NCBI GenBank assembly: GCA_046328715.1
Contig: JAXLWB010000018.1
Location: 62,001-126,000 of the forward strand
Reading direction: 5' to 3'
Source: JAXLWB01 sp046328715
GTDB taxonomy: Bacteria > Chloroflexota > Anaerolineae > Caldilineales > Caldilineaceae
Length of the DNA: 64,000 bases
Shown: positions 36,185 to 45,317 of the stretch, piece by piece
Numbering within the stretch: position 1 is the first letter of the stretch
Layout of the letters: each line of letters starts with the position of its first letter
The notes under the pieces: model-generated
Databases searched by the model: none
Told to the model about the DNA's origin: nothing
Seen by the model: the letters and a program-made list of their open reading frames with translations, nothing else
Program-made: the position numbers and the translations under genes

Positions 36185-37702
36185 TTACTGCTTTATCTCG
36201 GATGGTTGCAACAGGCGAAATGACGACATGGCCATCTGGTAAAGCGACTCGGCTTGCTGGCGTGTCTCTGTTTCCGGATCACTGATCGGTGCTAGAAAGA
36301 AGCTATAGAGCCGCCCATTGTGGATCAGCACAACCCGCCGGGTGAGATCGGCTCCAAGTACTTCGTCGAGCAGCACCGCAGCTACGCCAGCTACTGTTAT
36401 CGACTCGGGTTTGATGTCAAAGCCAGGCGGTGCATAATCCGTCAACATCTGGGCCACCACGGCATCCAAGGTACGCCCCACAGCATCCTCAACGCTGATT
36501 GTCAACCGTGGCGTGATGTGATTCATGACGGTGTCGCTGATGATCTCCACCTTGCCAACATTTTGCTGCCACAGGCTGTAAGCCTCGGGATAGAGCAGAC
36601 AGTAGCCATCTTCTGCTTGAATCACCGGTTGCTGGCCTTCTTCCGGCTGCACACAATCCGAGGGGAGTGCGCTGGTCGCCATCCTACCTTCCTGGAAAAG
36701 GTTTTGGGCAAAGTCCATCATCAATGCCTGTTCCGCTGAGTCGATCTCCTGTGTACCCAGACCGGTAAAGACGAATGTCGTGGTAATGCTATCCGCCTCT
36801 CCCACCGTCGAATGTTCAAAGTTGAAAGCGACAAAGGTATCCAGCCAGCCGTAGAGTGTCGCCAACTGCGTGCTGTCGAGGCGAATCTCTTCTGGTTCTC
36901 TATTTTGCCCTTTACAGGAGCTGAGATAGACTGCGCCGCCCCGATACACCATCACATTGTCGCAGAAATCGGCAAGTCCACCCTCGCGATGCCAGGCCAA
37001 AAGCAGTCCACCATTGGGACCCGAGGCACTTGTGCGCGCCTCCAGCCCGACCAATTGTGCCCACTCGGCGATCATGCGCTGTTGGGCAGGCGTGGCGATC
37101 TCTGTGCCGGAGCCATTAAACTGGAGATGGCCAGCCGGTGTCTCAGCAGCAAAAGGGGCGAAGGTTTGTGAGAATTCGTCCAGGTCGTTTTGGCGCATGG
37201 CGTAGAGCATGGGCACACGCATCAGGGTGCTCATACAGCGTCCAAAGACGACGCTTCCGTCACCGATCTGCACAGTGCTGCAACCGCTGTCGTCTCTCCA
37301 CGTCCATTCAACCACCACCTGATTGGCCTGGGATCCTGGTGCACTGGCTAGCCGCACCATGCTGCCATCCTGGTTGGTATGATAGAGATACTCGGCACCA
37401 TTGACCGCCAGTTTGATGCGATAGCCAGCAACCTCACTCGGGGCGCAAAGCTCGGCAGGGTCAGGTTTGCCGAGGCAATCGTCGGGCCAGGTCACTGGTG
37501 TTGCTTCAACGATTTCAATTGCATTCGGGTCCAGACCAAGTTGGATGGAGAGTACAGCGCGCTGGTTGAGGGCTACGCTCGGTTCCATTTCCGCAGAGTC
37601 CGTGGGTGGGGGTTGCACAGTAATGGCCCTACACGAGGCCAAGAACATGACGACCACGACCAGGGTTGGCCACAACCAAAGTGAATCTGTGCGTTGTTTC
37701 AT
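36185..37702 (-). CDS. Lipoprotein with a duplicated-looking cysteine/WLDTF module
   Basis: A 505-aa exported lipoprotein: signal peptide with lipobox FLASC (Cys24). A predicted YbbC/PepSY-like segment with 'VTWPDDCLGKPDPAELCAP' follows (about 55-110). Then come a 'GCSTVQIGDGSVVFGRC' beta segment, a module with 'LAWHREGGLADFCDNVMVYRGGAVYLSSC', 'TLYGWLDTFVAF' and 'TFVFTGLG', and a C-terminal PsbP-like domain ('CLLYPEAY' to 'MSSFRLL'). Cysteines are placed in pairs, suggesting disulfides. The start at 37702 follows AAAGGAG; ATG 37756 is too far upstream. It is the first gene of the operon with the GNAT and the lipoprotein at 34577. Function is unknown; relatives of the module are annotated as emfourin-like protease inhibitors. 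Confidence 0.75.
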   Translation of the reverse strand: MKQRTDSLWLWPTLVVVVMFLASCRAITVQPPPTDSAEMEPSVALNQRAVLSIQLGLDPNAIEIVEATPVTWPDDCLGKPDPAELCAPSEVAGYRIKLAVNGAEYLYHTNQDGSMVRLASAPGSQANQVVVEWTWRDDSGCSTVQIGDGSVVFGRCMSTLMRVPMLYAMRQNDLDEFSQTFAPFAAETPAGHLQFNGSGTEIATPAQQRMIAEWAQLVGLEARTSASGPNGGLLLAWHREGGLADFCDNVMVYRGGAVYLSSCKGQNREPEEIRLDSTQLATLYGWLDTFVAFNFEHSTVGEADSITTTFVFTGLGTQEIDSAEQALMMDFAQNLFQEGRMATSALPSDCVQPEEGQQPVIQAEDGYCLLYPEAYSLWQQNVGKVEIISDTVMNHITPRLTISVEDAVGRTLDAVVAQMLTDYAPPGFDIKPESITVAGVAAVLLDEVLGADLTRRVVLIHNGRLYSFFLAPISDPETETRQQAESLYQMAMSSFRLLQPSEIKQ

Positions 37703-37826
37703 GTGGTAACTCCTTTCTAGTGCATCACACCTAGGCGAAATCGTTACAAACCTCAATCTTCCACAGCTCAGGATTATGACGATCCATGTTTACGAATCGT
37801 TGCATTGCGTTGGCGAACAAGCTTCC

Positions 37827-39134
37827 CTAGAATGCTGGCGGTTGCCAGCCGCCGAAGCGTGCTTCCAGATAAGCAGCGACCGCTAAGGCAATGTCGTCGC
37901 GCCAGGGACGTGCCACGACTTGGACACCGACTGGCAGGCCATCTGCCGTTGTTCCTGTACGCACTACCACTGCCGGGTAACCGGTCAAGCTGTAGGTCAA
38001 GGTGTAGGCGATGCCGCCTTCGCGCTGGCCGTGGGGCTGGGCTGGCCGTTCGATAGCCGGGGTGATGATCACATCATAATTTTGCATAAAGTGGATCAGC
38101 CCACGGCGGAAACGATCCCAGGCAAAGAGGTGGCGCTCGATCTCCTCGCTGCCCAAGCTGAAGGGACCATCAGGCTGCCACTCTTCCCATGACTCCGATT
38201 CCGGTCTCCGCCAGTAATCACGCGTGATGGAATAGGTCTCGTCAATGCGTGGAGGAAGACGTTCTTCGACCACGCTCACCTCGCCCGCCAAGGCTTGAGC
38301 CGCATCGAGCGCTGCTTGTTTGCAAACGGGATCGGGCTGCGCCTCCTCATGCTCGATATAGAAAGCCACACGCAGTGGGCGCAACTCTACCTCCCGCCAA
38401 TTGGACAGTGGCACGGGCACGACACTAGCATCCACACCATCGACGCCCTGAATTACGGTGAGTGCTAGGGCCAGATCAGCAACGGAGCGCGCCAGCGGAC
38501 CAATCACCGTGCGCGGATCGCTCATCACGTTGATGCGGGGGAAGTGGCCGGTGAGTGGAACCCGTCCAGTCGTCGGCTTCAGTCCAGCAATGCCACAGGC
38601 ATGGGACGGGGTACGGATGCTGCCGCCCGAGTCGCTGCCGAGCCCCAATGGCGAGCCACCCGCCGCAATGATCGATGCCTCACCACTGCTACTGCCCGAT
38701 GGACTGTAGCCAAGGTTATAAGGATTATTGGTGCGCCCGTAGACAGGATTGTCAACAACCACGTTCGTCTTGCCGAGCAGGATCGCACCGGCTTGCCTCA
38801 TGCGGGCGACCACAGTGGCATCCTGAGCCGGGACATAGTTACGATAGGCTTCATTGCCAGCCGCACAGATCAGACCAGCGGTTTCGATCCAGTCTTTCAC
38901 GGTAAAGGGAACGCCATGCAACGGTCCCCGGAGATGACCACGCTCTAGTTCAGCGTCGGCGACACGTGCCTCGGCCAGTGCTTGCTCTGCCGCCAGTTGC
39001 ACAACGGCATTTAGTTTGGGATTGACCGTTGCAATTCGTTCTAGATGGGCCTCAACAACCGCTTGCGAACTTACAGTGCCGTTGCGAATCGCTTCCGCCA
39101 ATCTACTCGCACTCTCAAAAATCAATGACTTCAT
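37827..39134 (-). CDS. Amidase (amidase signature family)
   Basis: A 435-aa hydrolase of the amidase signature family. The catalytic triad is visible: Lys80 in PFTVKDW, cis-Ser in GYSPSGSSSG (about 148), and nucleophile Ser172 in GSDSGGSIRTPS. The signature continues with 'CGIAGLKPTTGRVP', and the C-terminus has 'LTGYPAVVVRTGTTADGLPVGVQVV'. Length is normal for stand-alone amidases, shorter than GatA. No gatB or gatC is adjacent, and the C-terminal pattern fits a carboxylic amide hydrolase rather than the tRNA enzyme. GAGGAAAAAC precedes the ATG. The small gene at 39194 lies 59 nt upstream. Confidence 0.9.
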   Translation of the reverse strand: MKSLIFESASRLAEAIRNGTVSSQAVVEAHLERIATVNPKLNAVVQLAAEQALAEARVADAELERGHLRGPLHGVPFTVKDWIETAGLICAAGNEAYRNYVPAQDATVVARMRQAGAILLGKTNVVVDNPVYGRTNNPYNLGYSPSGSSSGEASIIAAGGSPLGLGSDSGGSIRTPSHACGIAGLKPTTGRVPLTGHFPRINVMSDPRTVIGPLARSVADLALALTVIQGVDGVDASVVPVPLSNWREVELRPLRVAFYIEHEEAQPDPVCKQAALDAAQALAGEVSVVEERLPPRIDETYSITRDYWRRPESESWEEWQPDGPFSLGSEEIERHLFAWDRFRRGLIHFMQNYDVIITPAIERPAQPHGQREGGIAYTLTYSLTGYPAVVVRTGTTADGLPVGVQVVARPWRDDIALAVAAYLEARFGGWQPPAF

Positions 39135-39193
39135 TTGTTTTTCCTCTTCGCTTCATCCTGCTCGGTTTTTGGGATTAGTCTCTATCATTCATT

Positions 39194-39385
39194 TTAGGCC
39201 CGCATGGTTACGCCAAACGTTTGCAGCCGTTGTCCCCAGGCCACGAGATAATCGCCCAGATAGTTCACACCCCGGCTGAACCAGGCTTGCATCCACTGTG
39301 CATCACTCTGCGCGTCCTGAAATGAATGTGATTTCTGCAACAGATGATCGGCGTAACGTTCTGTTTGTGCAAGATTGGAAAACAT
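39194..39385 (-). CDS. Small 63-aa protein downstream of the ECF sigma factor
   Basis: A 63-aa soluble protein with a strong ribosome-binding site (AAAGGAGA, seven nt before ATG 39385). It is rich in Gln, Ser and aromatic residues: an N-terminal amphipathic helix 'TERYADHLLQKSHSFQDAQ', then 'WMQAWFSRGVNYLGDYLVAWGQRL'. There is no Zn-binding HxxxCxxC motif and no membrane helix, so it is not a classical anti-sigma factor. It lies 127 nt after the sigma gene and 59 nt before the amidase. I do not recognise the family. Confidence 0.65.
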   Translation of the reverse strand: MFSNLAQTERYADHLLQKSHSFQDAQSDAQWMQAWFSRGVNYLGDYLVAWGQRLQTFGVTMRA

Positions 39386-39512
39386 TGTTCTTTCTCCTTT
39401 GTCTTCAATCAACTCATCGCTGTTTCTACTTTACAGCAGCGTCCGTTTTGTCAGCGTTAGCAAGAGCGTTTCAAAGTGGGTTTCTTTGCGATTGGCGTAA
39501 AATTCGTTGAGA

Positions 39513-40160
39513 TTATAAAACTTTGTGCCGCAACAGATAGTCACGCAATGCGCTGCGGCCACGGCTAATGCGCGACTTCACCGTCCCGATCGGAGCGTCG
39601 GTCATTTCACTGATCTCCTGATAGGAATAGCCCTCGACATCGGACAGCACAAGTGCGATCCGTTGATCGGCTGGCAGGGAGGTGATGCCCTGTTCGAGCC
39701 AGTGGCGCACTTCCATCCGTTCGGCATACGCCTCTGGACGCTCGATGGGATCCGCCAGTTGCGTTGCATCTTCAATCTCCGTCGGCAGATCGTCCAGACT
39801 GGCTGCGGCATGGCGCTTTTGTACGCGCAGCAGGTCGTAGCAGGTGTTGATCAAAATACGCACGAACCAGCCCTGGAAACTGCCGCCGCGATAGCTAGCG
39901 AGGGCACGATAGGCTTTGATCAATGATTCCTGCACAGCATCGGCCGCTGCCTCCTGACTTCGTAGGATCCGAAAAGCCATGTTATAGGCGAGCGCTTGTT
40001 TATCGCCAATCAGTTGATTAAAGGCCTGGAGCTCGCCTGCCTGGGCGCGGACAATCAGCGAATGAGGTGACTGCACCGGGGCTGCTTGTCTTGGCTCGGA
40101 GGTTTTTTCCTGTACATGTGGGCGATTGAGGGGCATTTCAACAAAAGCTGTGCAATCCAT
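39513..40160 (-). CDS. ECF-type sigma factor (sigma-70 family, RpoE-like)
   Basis: A 215-aa protein. A 34-residue polar N-terminal extension precedes sigma region 2 ('AFNQLIGDKQALAYNMAFRILRSQEAAADAVQESLIKAYRALASYRG', about 44-92, and 'FQGWFVRILINTCYDLLR'). Region 4 is 'ITSLPADQRIALVLSDVEGYSYQEISEMTDAPIGTVKSRISRGRSALRDYL' (about 158-208), with the helix-turn-helix intact. AGGAG seven nt before the ATG supports the start. No transmembrane or zinc anti-sigma gene follows; the next gene is the 63-aa protein at 39194. It probably directs genes for envelope stress or secreted proteins, but its regulon is not visible here. Confidence 0.92.
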   Translation of the reverse strand: MDCTAFVEMPLNRPHVQEKTSEPRQAAPVQSPHSLIVRAQAGELQAFNQLIGDKQALAYNMAFRILRSQEAAADAVQESLIKAYRALASYRGGSFQGWFVRILINTCYDLLRVQKRHAAASLDDLPTEIEDATQLADPIERPEAYAERMEVRHWLEQGITSLPADQRIALVLSDVEGYSYQEISEMTDAPIGTVKSRISRGRSALRDYLLRHKVL

Positions 40161-40373
40161 ACGCTCACTCCTGACATTTAAACTATGCTCTGAATGCCAA
40201 CCGCAGTTTAAAGGCGAAAGAAAATCGATGCGGCTAGTGTAGCGACTCAGCGTTAATTAGGCGTTTCAATTCGCGTTTGAAGAGCATCTTTCGGGCAGGT
40301 TTGTCATAAGCGATCTTGCCCTCAAGTCGATCAGCGTACCACGGACAAACAAGCTCTAGCCCAACGGGCTCCC

Positions 40374-41987
40374 CTAGATCAGCCCACGGGCATCACCTTG
40401 AGTGTGAGAATCAACCCAATCCACATCCGAATTTGCATTTGCGCCCACTAGACCACCAGCGTGTCGCAGCACGCGGCGCAGGTTAATCAGCCGTAACCCT
40501 CCTGTGAGCAGCAGGAGCGCCGCAAACACCCACAGCCATGCCCCCAAATCGGGAAACAAGAGCAATCCTTCCGCCCACGATTGTGCCCCCAACAGATGAA
40601 GGAGCAGACGAGCACTAACGAGTAGGACTATTGGAAAGCCAAGTTCCCAGAACAGACGTAGATTCACCCAGCGCAGACGCAATTGACCGGCTGCCTGCCG
40701 CTGCTGCAACTGCTTGGTCCAACGTGGCAGGCGCAGAAAGGAGCAGAGTGCCAGTAGCAAAAGCGCACCCAACACGCCATCAAGTACAAGATAGAGGGTT
40801 GGTAGCCGCAGCGCCGTAGCTGACATTGGTTTCTGTTCGGCCAAGAGCCGGGCAATGCCAGCTTCGATCTCTCGATAAGCGCCAAATTGTGCCAGCATAT
40901 TCTGCGAGTTCAGCAGTAGCACTGCACCGCGTCGATGCTCCAGCTCCATAAAAATCAACGTATGCACGTCGGGGTGGTCTCCAGAGTGAGCGATGACCGG
41001 CACCCCGCCCAGATTTGTCGTCCGCCAACCTAACCCGTAGGTGTCTTGGCTATCACCAACCGGGACACCTGGAGCGTGCATGGCGGCAATGCCCTGGGGC
41101 GAAAGGATCTGTGTTATGCCAAAGCGCCCCCCATTGAGCTGAGCAATCAGGAAGTGGGCCAGATCTTCCGCACTGGCGATGAGAAAGCCTGAAGGCATCT
41201 GTGCCGCTTCATAGGGAACCTGTGCAGGCATCGGCACACCGAAAAGCCAATGATAGCCCTGAGCCAGACCGGCCAGTTTGGCGGGCGATTCCTCAGTGAA
41301 ACTGTGCTGCATTGCCAGCGGCGTAAAGAGATGTTGCTGCATGTAGACGGCATAGGATTGGCCAGAGACACGTTCAATCAGATAACCGAGAATGTTATAG
41401 TTGCCGCTGCAATAGAAATGACGGGCACCCACTGGCGCGTCCAGTTCAATCGTCTGCAGTGCGGTCACAAACTCGGCTAAGGTCTTTGCGTCAAAGCGGT
41501 TGCTTTGGCACCCTACTTCTGGAATGCCGCTGGTATGCTGGAGCAGATGACGCACTGTAATTTGCTGCGAAGCGCTCGGCTGTCCTTTGGTCGCAGCAAC
41601 TCGAAATTCTGGAATGTAGCGCTGTACTGGCGCATCCAGTTCCACCTTACCCGCCTCGACCAGTTGCATGACCGCCAGCGCCGTTAGCGGCTTACTGGCC
41701 GAGGCCAGGACAAAAGGTGTCTGTGGCGTGATCGGGCGTCCGCTTGGATCAGCCTTGCCATAGCCTTGCAACTGGACAATCTGGTCGCCATTGACCACGG
41801 CCAAAGCAAGTCCGGGAAGGCCATGTCGCTCTACTTGTTGGCGCACAAACGCATCGATCAATTTGGGATCAAATCCAGTAGGTTGTGCTGTTGCAACCAA
41901 AGGGCGTGCCGTGATTATCAATACCAGGAGGAGAAAGAGTAGACAAAACGGACTCTGTACAACAGGACGGCAGCAACAAGTTTTCAT
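40374..41987 (-). CDS. Serine beta-lactamase-fold hydrolase with C-terminal membrane domain
   Basis: A 537-aa exported protein: signal/anchor segment (13-33), a class C beta-lactamase/PBP-like domain (about 40-370), then four hydrophobic helices (about 395-520). The nucleophile motif is S96-A-S-K99. The usual YSN motif reads Y-C-S in FYCSGNYNILG, so Asn is replaced by Ser. The third motif region is HSGDHPDV. The ATG overlaps the TGA of the upstream CPBP gene (ATGA), showing coupling. Relatives hydrolyse D-amino-acid peptides or esters rather than antibiotics; the substrate is unknown. Confidence 0.87.
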   Translation of the reverse strand: MKTCCCRPVVQSPFCLLFLLLVLIITARPLVATAQPTGFDPKLIDAFVRQQVERHGLPGLALAVVNGDQIVQLQGYGKADPSGRPITPQTPFVLASASKPLTALAVMQLVEAGKVELDAPVQRYIPEFRVAATKGQPSASQQITVRHLLQHTSGIPEVGCQSNRFDAKTLAEFVTALQTIELDAPVGARHFYCSGNYNILGYLIERVSGQSYAVYMQQHLFTPLAMQHSFTEESPAKLAGLAQGYHWLFGVPMPAQVPYEAAQMPSGFLIASAEDLAHFLIAQLNGGRFGITQILSPQGIAAMHAPGVPVGDSQDTYGLGWRTTNLGGVPVIAHSGDHPDVHTLIFMELEHRRGAVLLLNSQNMLAQFGAYREIEAGIARLLAEQKPMSATALRLPTLYLVLDGVLGALLLLALCSFLRLPRWTKQLQQRQAAGQLRLRWVNLRLFWELGFPIVLLVSARLLLHLLGAQSWAEGLLLFPDLGAWLWVFAALLLLTGGLRLINLRRVLRHAGGLVGANANSDVDWVDSHTQGDARGLI

Positions 41988-42703
41988 GATCCACCTCTTT
42001 GAGTTGGTTCAGGCTTATACCCTAAGTCACCTTTGCTCAGGACGATGATCAATAGCGCCGTGACTGCCAGGCTAACAGCAAAGGTGTAGCCGACTGTCGG
42101 CGATAGATTGGGGAGCAATGTGCCAACCCACGCCTGTGTAGCGTTGAAGGCCGCATGCATAAGCGAGGCGATCAGAATGCTCTGGTTTGCGCCATTGAAA
42201 ATCCAAGTCCAGATGATGGTGACAGTCATAATCATGACCGTATTCAGCAGAAACTTACTCAGATCGAAAGGTCCTAACGCCGCTGGACCTGTCACCAGGA
42301 TAAAGACAGGCAGGTGCCAAAGCCCATGCAGTAGACCCACGATTAGACTGGTGCGCAACGCCCCGCGGTGTGTTTGCATATGCGTCTGGGCAAAACCACG
42401 CCAGCCTATTTCTTCGCCCCAGTTGAGCAGGGCCGGAAAGATCAATGTCGCCACCAAGTAGACCGTAAAAAAGGTCGGCCATTGGGCAACCAACGCCTGC
42501 CACGGTGCCGTACCTAGCCAAACCGTTGCTGGGATCAGATAGAGCGCCGGAAAGCCAAACAAAATTATCAAATACCATTGCCAGCCAACCCGCCACTGAC
42601 CAAAGCGGCGCAAAAATTGTTTGACGCCCGGCTTGCCCTCACGAGCCGCCGTAATCGCCAGTGGAGCAGATGCAGCTTTCGGATTGATGGTAAGTGTAGA
42701 CAT
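41984..42703 (-). CDS. CPBP family intramembrane metalloprotease
   Basis: A 239-aa membrane protein with motifs E97-E98xxxR102 (NWGEEIGWRG), H126/H130 (LLHGLWHLP) and H183xxxN187 (LMHAAFN). About six helices follow a 38-residue charged N-terminus. AGGGGGAA before ATG 42703 sets the start; the frame reaching to 42835 lacks a site. Its TGA overlaps the ATG of the beta-lactamase-fold gene by four nt. It lies about 240 nt downstream of a second CPBP gene (42947), which shares the 'IWRVGWLWY' / 'WRVGWQWYL' element, so the two may be old duplicates. Confidence 0.9.
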   Translation of the reverse strand: MSTLTINPKAASAPLAITAAREGKPGVKQFLRRFGQWRVGWQWYLIILFGFPALYLIPATVWLGTAPWQALVAQWPTFFTVYLVATLIFPALLNWGEEIGWRGFAQTHMQTHRGALRTSLIVGLLHGLWHLPVFILVTGPAALGPFDLSKFLLNTVMIMTVTIIWTWIFNGANQSILIASLMHAAFNATQAWVGTLLPNLSPTVGYTFAVSLAVTALLIIVLSKGDLGYKPEPTQRGGS

Positions 42704-42946
42704 AGGTTCCCCCTGCCAGAATGTTGAAAGATCTGTTTTCCTGTTACCCTGTACAGCCCTGTACATCTTAAGTGTATTGCACGGTCTGTTACGCCACATC
42801 CATCCTGGGTTAGATTGTAGAGTTAGATGATTCAAGCGGCATGGCAGGCAATGCTGCGGATCCGGCTACAGCCAAAGATTGAACTCACAAAGCCAGACTA
42901 GTAGACTGATCGTTTAATTTCGCTCAACATCTGAAAATGTGATCCT

Positions 42947-43867
42947 TTACTCCAGTTTCGTGCTGACCGCTTTGCGTGACAGGTGCGCCGGACCGAAGGT
43001 CACCACGATGATTAGCGCCACGACAACGGTGACAATTGCGTTGTCAAAACTGTTGGGGTGGAAGACCTCCGACGTCCAGGTGTTGACCGCAGCGTGATAG
43101 AGGTAGGCAATCAGCAGGCTACCGTTGGTATGATTGAAGAGCCAGGTCACCAAGATGGCCCCAGCAACTACTTCAATCAAGAAGGCCAGCGGGTTCATGC
43201 TGTTCTGGCTGCCTAGCACACTAGTACTCTGGACAAAAAAGATGGGCAGATGAAACAATGCCCAGATGCCACCGAGGATGAGGCTGGCGGTCAGTGCATT
43301 CCAGCGGCGTTGCAGGTGAGGCAAGGCCACGCCCCGCCAGCCAATCTCCTCGCCATTCAAAATTCCACGGACCAACAATGAGATGGCCAGCATGAAGGGC
43401 AAGCCCAAAGAGAACGGAGGCAGTGGCGCAATCACCTCACCTCGTAGGGCAGACAACGCCGTTGCTGCCGTGCTGATCACGCCTGGCAGCAAAATCGCCA
43501 CCGCATACCATAGCCAACCGACCCGCCAGATCAACAGGCGGCCCAACAGGGTGCGAATGCCTGGCCAACCGCTGCTCAAGCCAGTAACCAGCAAGGCGGC
43601 GATGGTGGGGCCATAGGCGACGAATAAGGTGAGGATCAGGCCCGTTCCCGCAAATGTGAGTCGAAACCTAATCACGCCGCGCGAGCCAAGAACTTCGCCC
43701 AGCATCAAGGGCCAGGTGAGGCCGAAGGTCAGTAGTACGTAGGCCAACAGTGGATGTTCGTTGATCCAACCGCGTACACCAGTGGGCAGTGGGGATGTGG
43801 TTATATCTGTTGTAAATAGAACACTATTTTCTTTCACATTGCCCGGGGTTACTTGTGATGTAGTCAT
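42947..43867 (-). CDS. CPBP family intramembrane metalloprotease
   Basis: A 306-aa membrane protein with about eight helices. Motifs are E173-E174xxxR178 (NGEEIGWRG), H206 (IWALFHLPIF) and HxxxN in YLYHAAVN (about 259-266). AAAGGAG seven nt before the ATG supports the start. It is the second gene of the minus-strand cluster: a beta-lactamase-fold gene lies upstream and another CPBP gene downstream. A dispersed palindrome (43908-44008) lies between it and the upstream gene. Bacterial CPBP proteins process prenylated or bacteriocin-like peptides; the partner here is not known. Confidence 0.9.
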   Translation of the reverse strand: MTTSQVTPGNVKENSVLFTTDITTSPLPTGVRGWINEHPLLAYVLLTFGLTWPLMLGEVLGSRGVIRFRLTFAGTGLILTLFVAYGPTIAALLVTGLSSGWPGIRTLLGRLLIWRVGWLWYAVAILLPGVISTAATALSALRGEVIAPLPPFSLGLPFMLAISLLVRGILNGEEIGWRGVALPHLQRRWNALTASLILGGIWALFHLPIFFVQSTSVLGSQNSMNPLAFLIEVVAGAILVTWLFNHTNGSLLIAYLYHAAVNTWTSEVFHPNSFDNAIVTVVVALIIVVTFGPAHLSRKAVSTKLE

Positions 43868-43907
43868 TGTTTTCTCCTTTGGTACCGTGCAGATTAGATG
43901 TGTCGTT

Positions 43908-44008
43908 ACTTGTCACTCTGAGGAGCGGCTGTTTGCGACGAAGAATCTTGGTCTGTAAGACAACGCAAGCTTCTTCGCTTGAAACAACCCTCGCTCAGAA
44001 TGACAAGT
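43908..44008. repeat. 101-bp palindrome with ACTTGTCA(T/C)TCTGAG ends
   Basis: The ends ACTTGTCACTCTGAGGAGCG and CGCTCAGAATGACAAGT pair, and GACGAAGAATCTTG pairs with CAAGCTTCTTCGC inside. 'GTCATTCTGAGCGAAGCGAAG'-type elements are, from memory, widespread intergenic repeats in Chloroflexota and other phyla. One copy is in this window, in the gap between two minus-strand genes. Confidence 0.8.
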
Positions 44009-44066
44009 TATCCAGGTTGGTTTCTTGCCAAACTTTTTCGGACGGTTTCACTGCACTCAGCCTGCC

Positions 44067-45314
44067 TCAGTGCACTGCCCAGTCGATTTGCGACAGATGA
44101 TCCGCAATTCCATCCCGATCGAGGTCAGTGCTATTAGCCAAGATGGCAATGCCCAATTTTTCTTCGGGGTAGAGACGCATGGTGGTCGCAAAACCTGCGC
44201 CGCCACCATGATGTTGCAAACGCCAGCGCTGTCCTTCGGGAATCACATACCAACCGATCCCGTGCTGCCCATTTTCATAGGCGGCCATATTGGGACCTTC
44301 CCCCAACACCTGACTATCCGAAGTCATCAGCGTCACACTTTGCGGCGTGAGGATGCGCACGCCATCCAGTTCACCCTCGTTGAGGTAAGCCAGCATCAGC
44401 CGTGCCACATCTGAGGCTGAACCCAGTAGACCGGACGAGGGTAAAGCGTCGATGTAGACCCGATTCATCCACAAGGTGCCGCCAGCTCGCTCCCGAATCA
44501 GCGCACCTATGTCCAAAAGGAAGGGGAGCAGCGGCGTGTAGAGATGCACCAGCGGTTGTGAGCCACTAGCGGCGTGCGCCTGCAGGGCTGGGGCGTAGAG
44601 GAAACCAGTCTGCGTCATGCCGAGCGGGCGTAGGATCTGTTCCGTCACATAGTCAGCATAGGGTTGGCCGCTCACCGCCTCGATCACGGCACCCAGCACC
44701 ATATAGCCCAGATTGCTGTAGCTCGCCTTGCTGCCAGGCGCAAACTGTAGTTGCTGATATTCTGGTAGATAGCGCTTGAGCAACGCCGTCTGATCGACTA
44801 GTTCGTCCTGATAATGGACCCAGCCAAGCATCGCTGGAACCGGGTCGGCCAGACCTGAACTGTGGTTGAGCAGGTGACGAATGGTGATCGGTTGGCTGCC
44901 CGCCGGAGCTTGTACAGCGAATTCCGGCAAGTAACGTGTCACCGGGTCGTCAAGCTGCAATCCCCCCTGTTCATTCAATTGTAGGATAGCAATGGCAGTC
45001 ACGATCTTGGTCATCGACCACCAGTGGTAGACTGTCTCCGGGGTGGCGGCGATTTGGTTAGGGCCATCGGCCAGACCAAAGGCACGGTTATAAACAAGTT
45101 TGCCATCCTTGACGACCACGATGGAAAGGCCGGGCGGGCTACCAGCGGCGACAAGTTGGGTCAAAAACTGTTCCAGTTCTACAGTCTTGGTGATGTGGGT
45201 GGGTGTTTTGGGTGGATGGGGTGCGTACGCATAAAGCACACCCCCACTGACCACCCCCAGCGCAAGCACAACGCCCCCGATGATTCGTAGTTGCATAAGC
45301 CATGTCGTCTGCAT
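44067..45314 (-). CDS. Serine beta-lactamase-fold hydrolase, membrane-anchored
   Basis: A 415-aa protein with one N-terminal hydrophobic anchor (9-29) and a class C beta-lactamase/PBP-like domain. Active-site motifs are S100-M-T-K103 and Y-S-N in SYSNLGYMVLG; the third motif region is HHGGGAGF near residue 380. The domain is complete and ends 'IDWAVH'. AAGGAG eight nt upstream supports ATG 45314. It heads the minus-strand cluster 45314-40374 and lies 3 nt from a small protein gene (45318). Like its neighbour at 40374 it probably acts outside the membrane on a peptide or ester, not necessarily on beta-lactams. Confidence 0.88.
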   Translation of the reverse strand: MQTTWLMQLRIIGGVVLALGVVSGGVLYAYAPHPPKTPTHITKTVELEQFLTQLVAAGSPPGLSIVVVKDGKLVYNRAFGLADGPNQIAATPETVYHWWSMTKIVTAIAILQLNEQGGLQLDDPVTRYLPEFAVQAPAGSQPITIRHLLNHSSGLADPVPAMLGWVHYQDELVDQTALLKRYLPEYQQLQFAPGSKASYSNLGYMVLGAVIEAVSGQPYADYVTEQILRPLGMTQTGFLYAPALQAHAASGSQPLVHLYTPLLPFLLDIGALIRERAGGTLWMNRVYIDALPSSGLLGSASDVARLMLAYLNEGELDGVRILTPQSVTLMTSDSQVLGEGPNMAAYENGQHGIGWYVIPEGQRWRLQHHGGGAGFATTMRLYPEEKLGIAILANSTDLDRDGIADHLSQIDWAVH

Positions 45315-45317
45315 AAT

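Noticed and set aside
40345..40370. AGCCC/GGGCT hairpin after the beta-lactamase-fold gene as terminator
   Set aside because: Stem of only about five bp and no T run in the direction of transcription.
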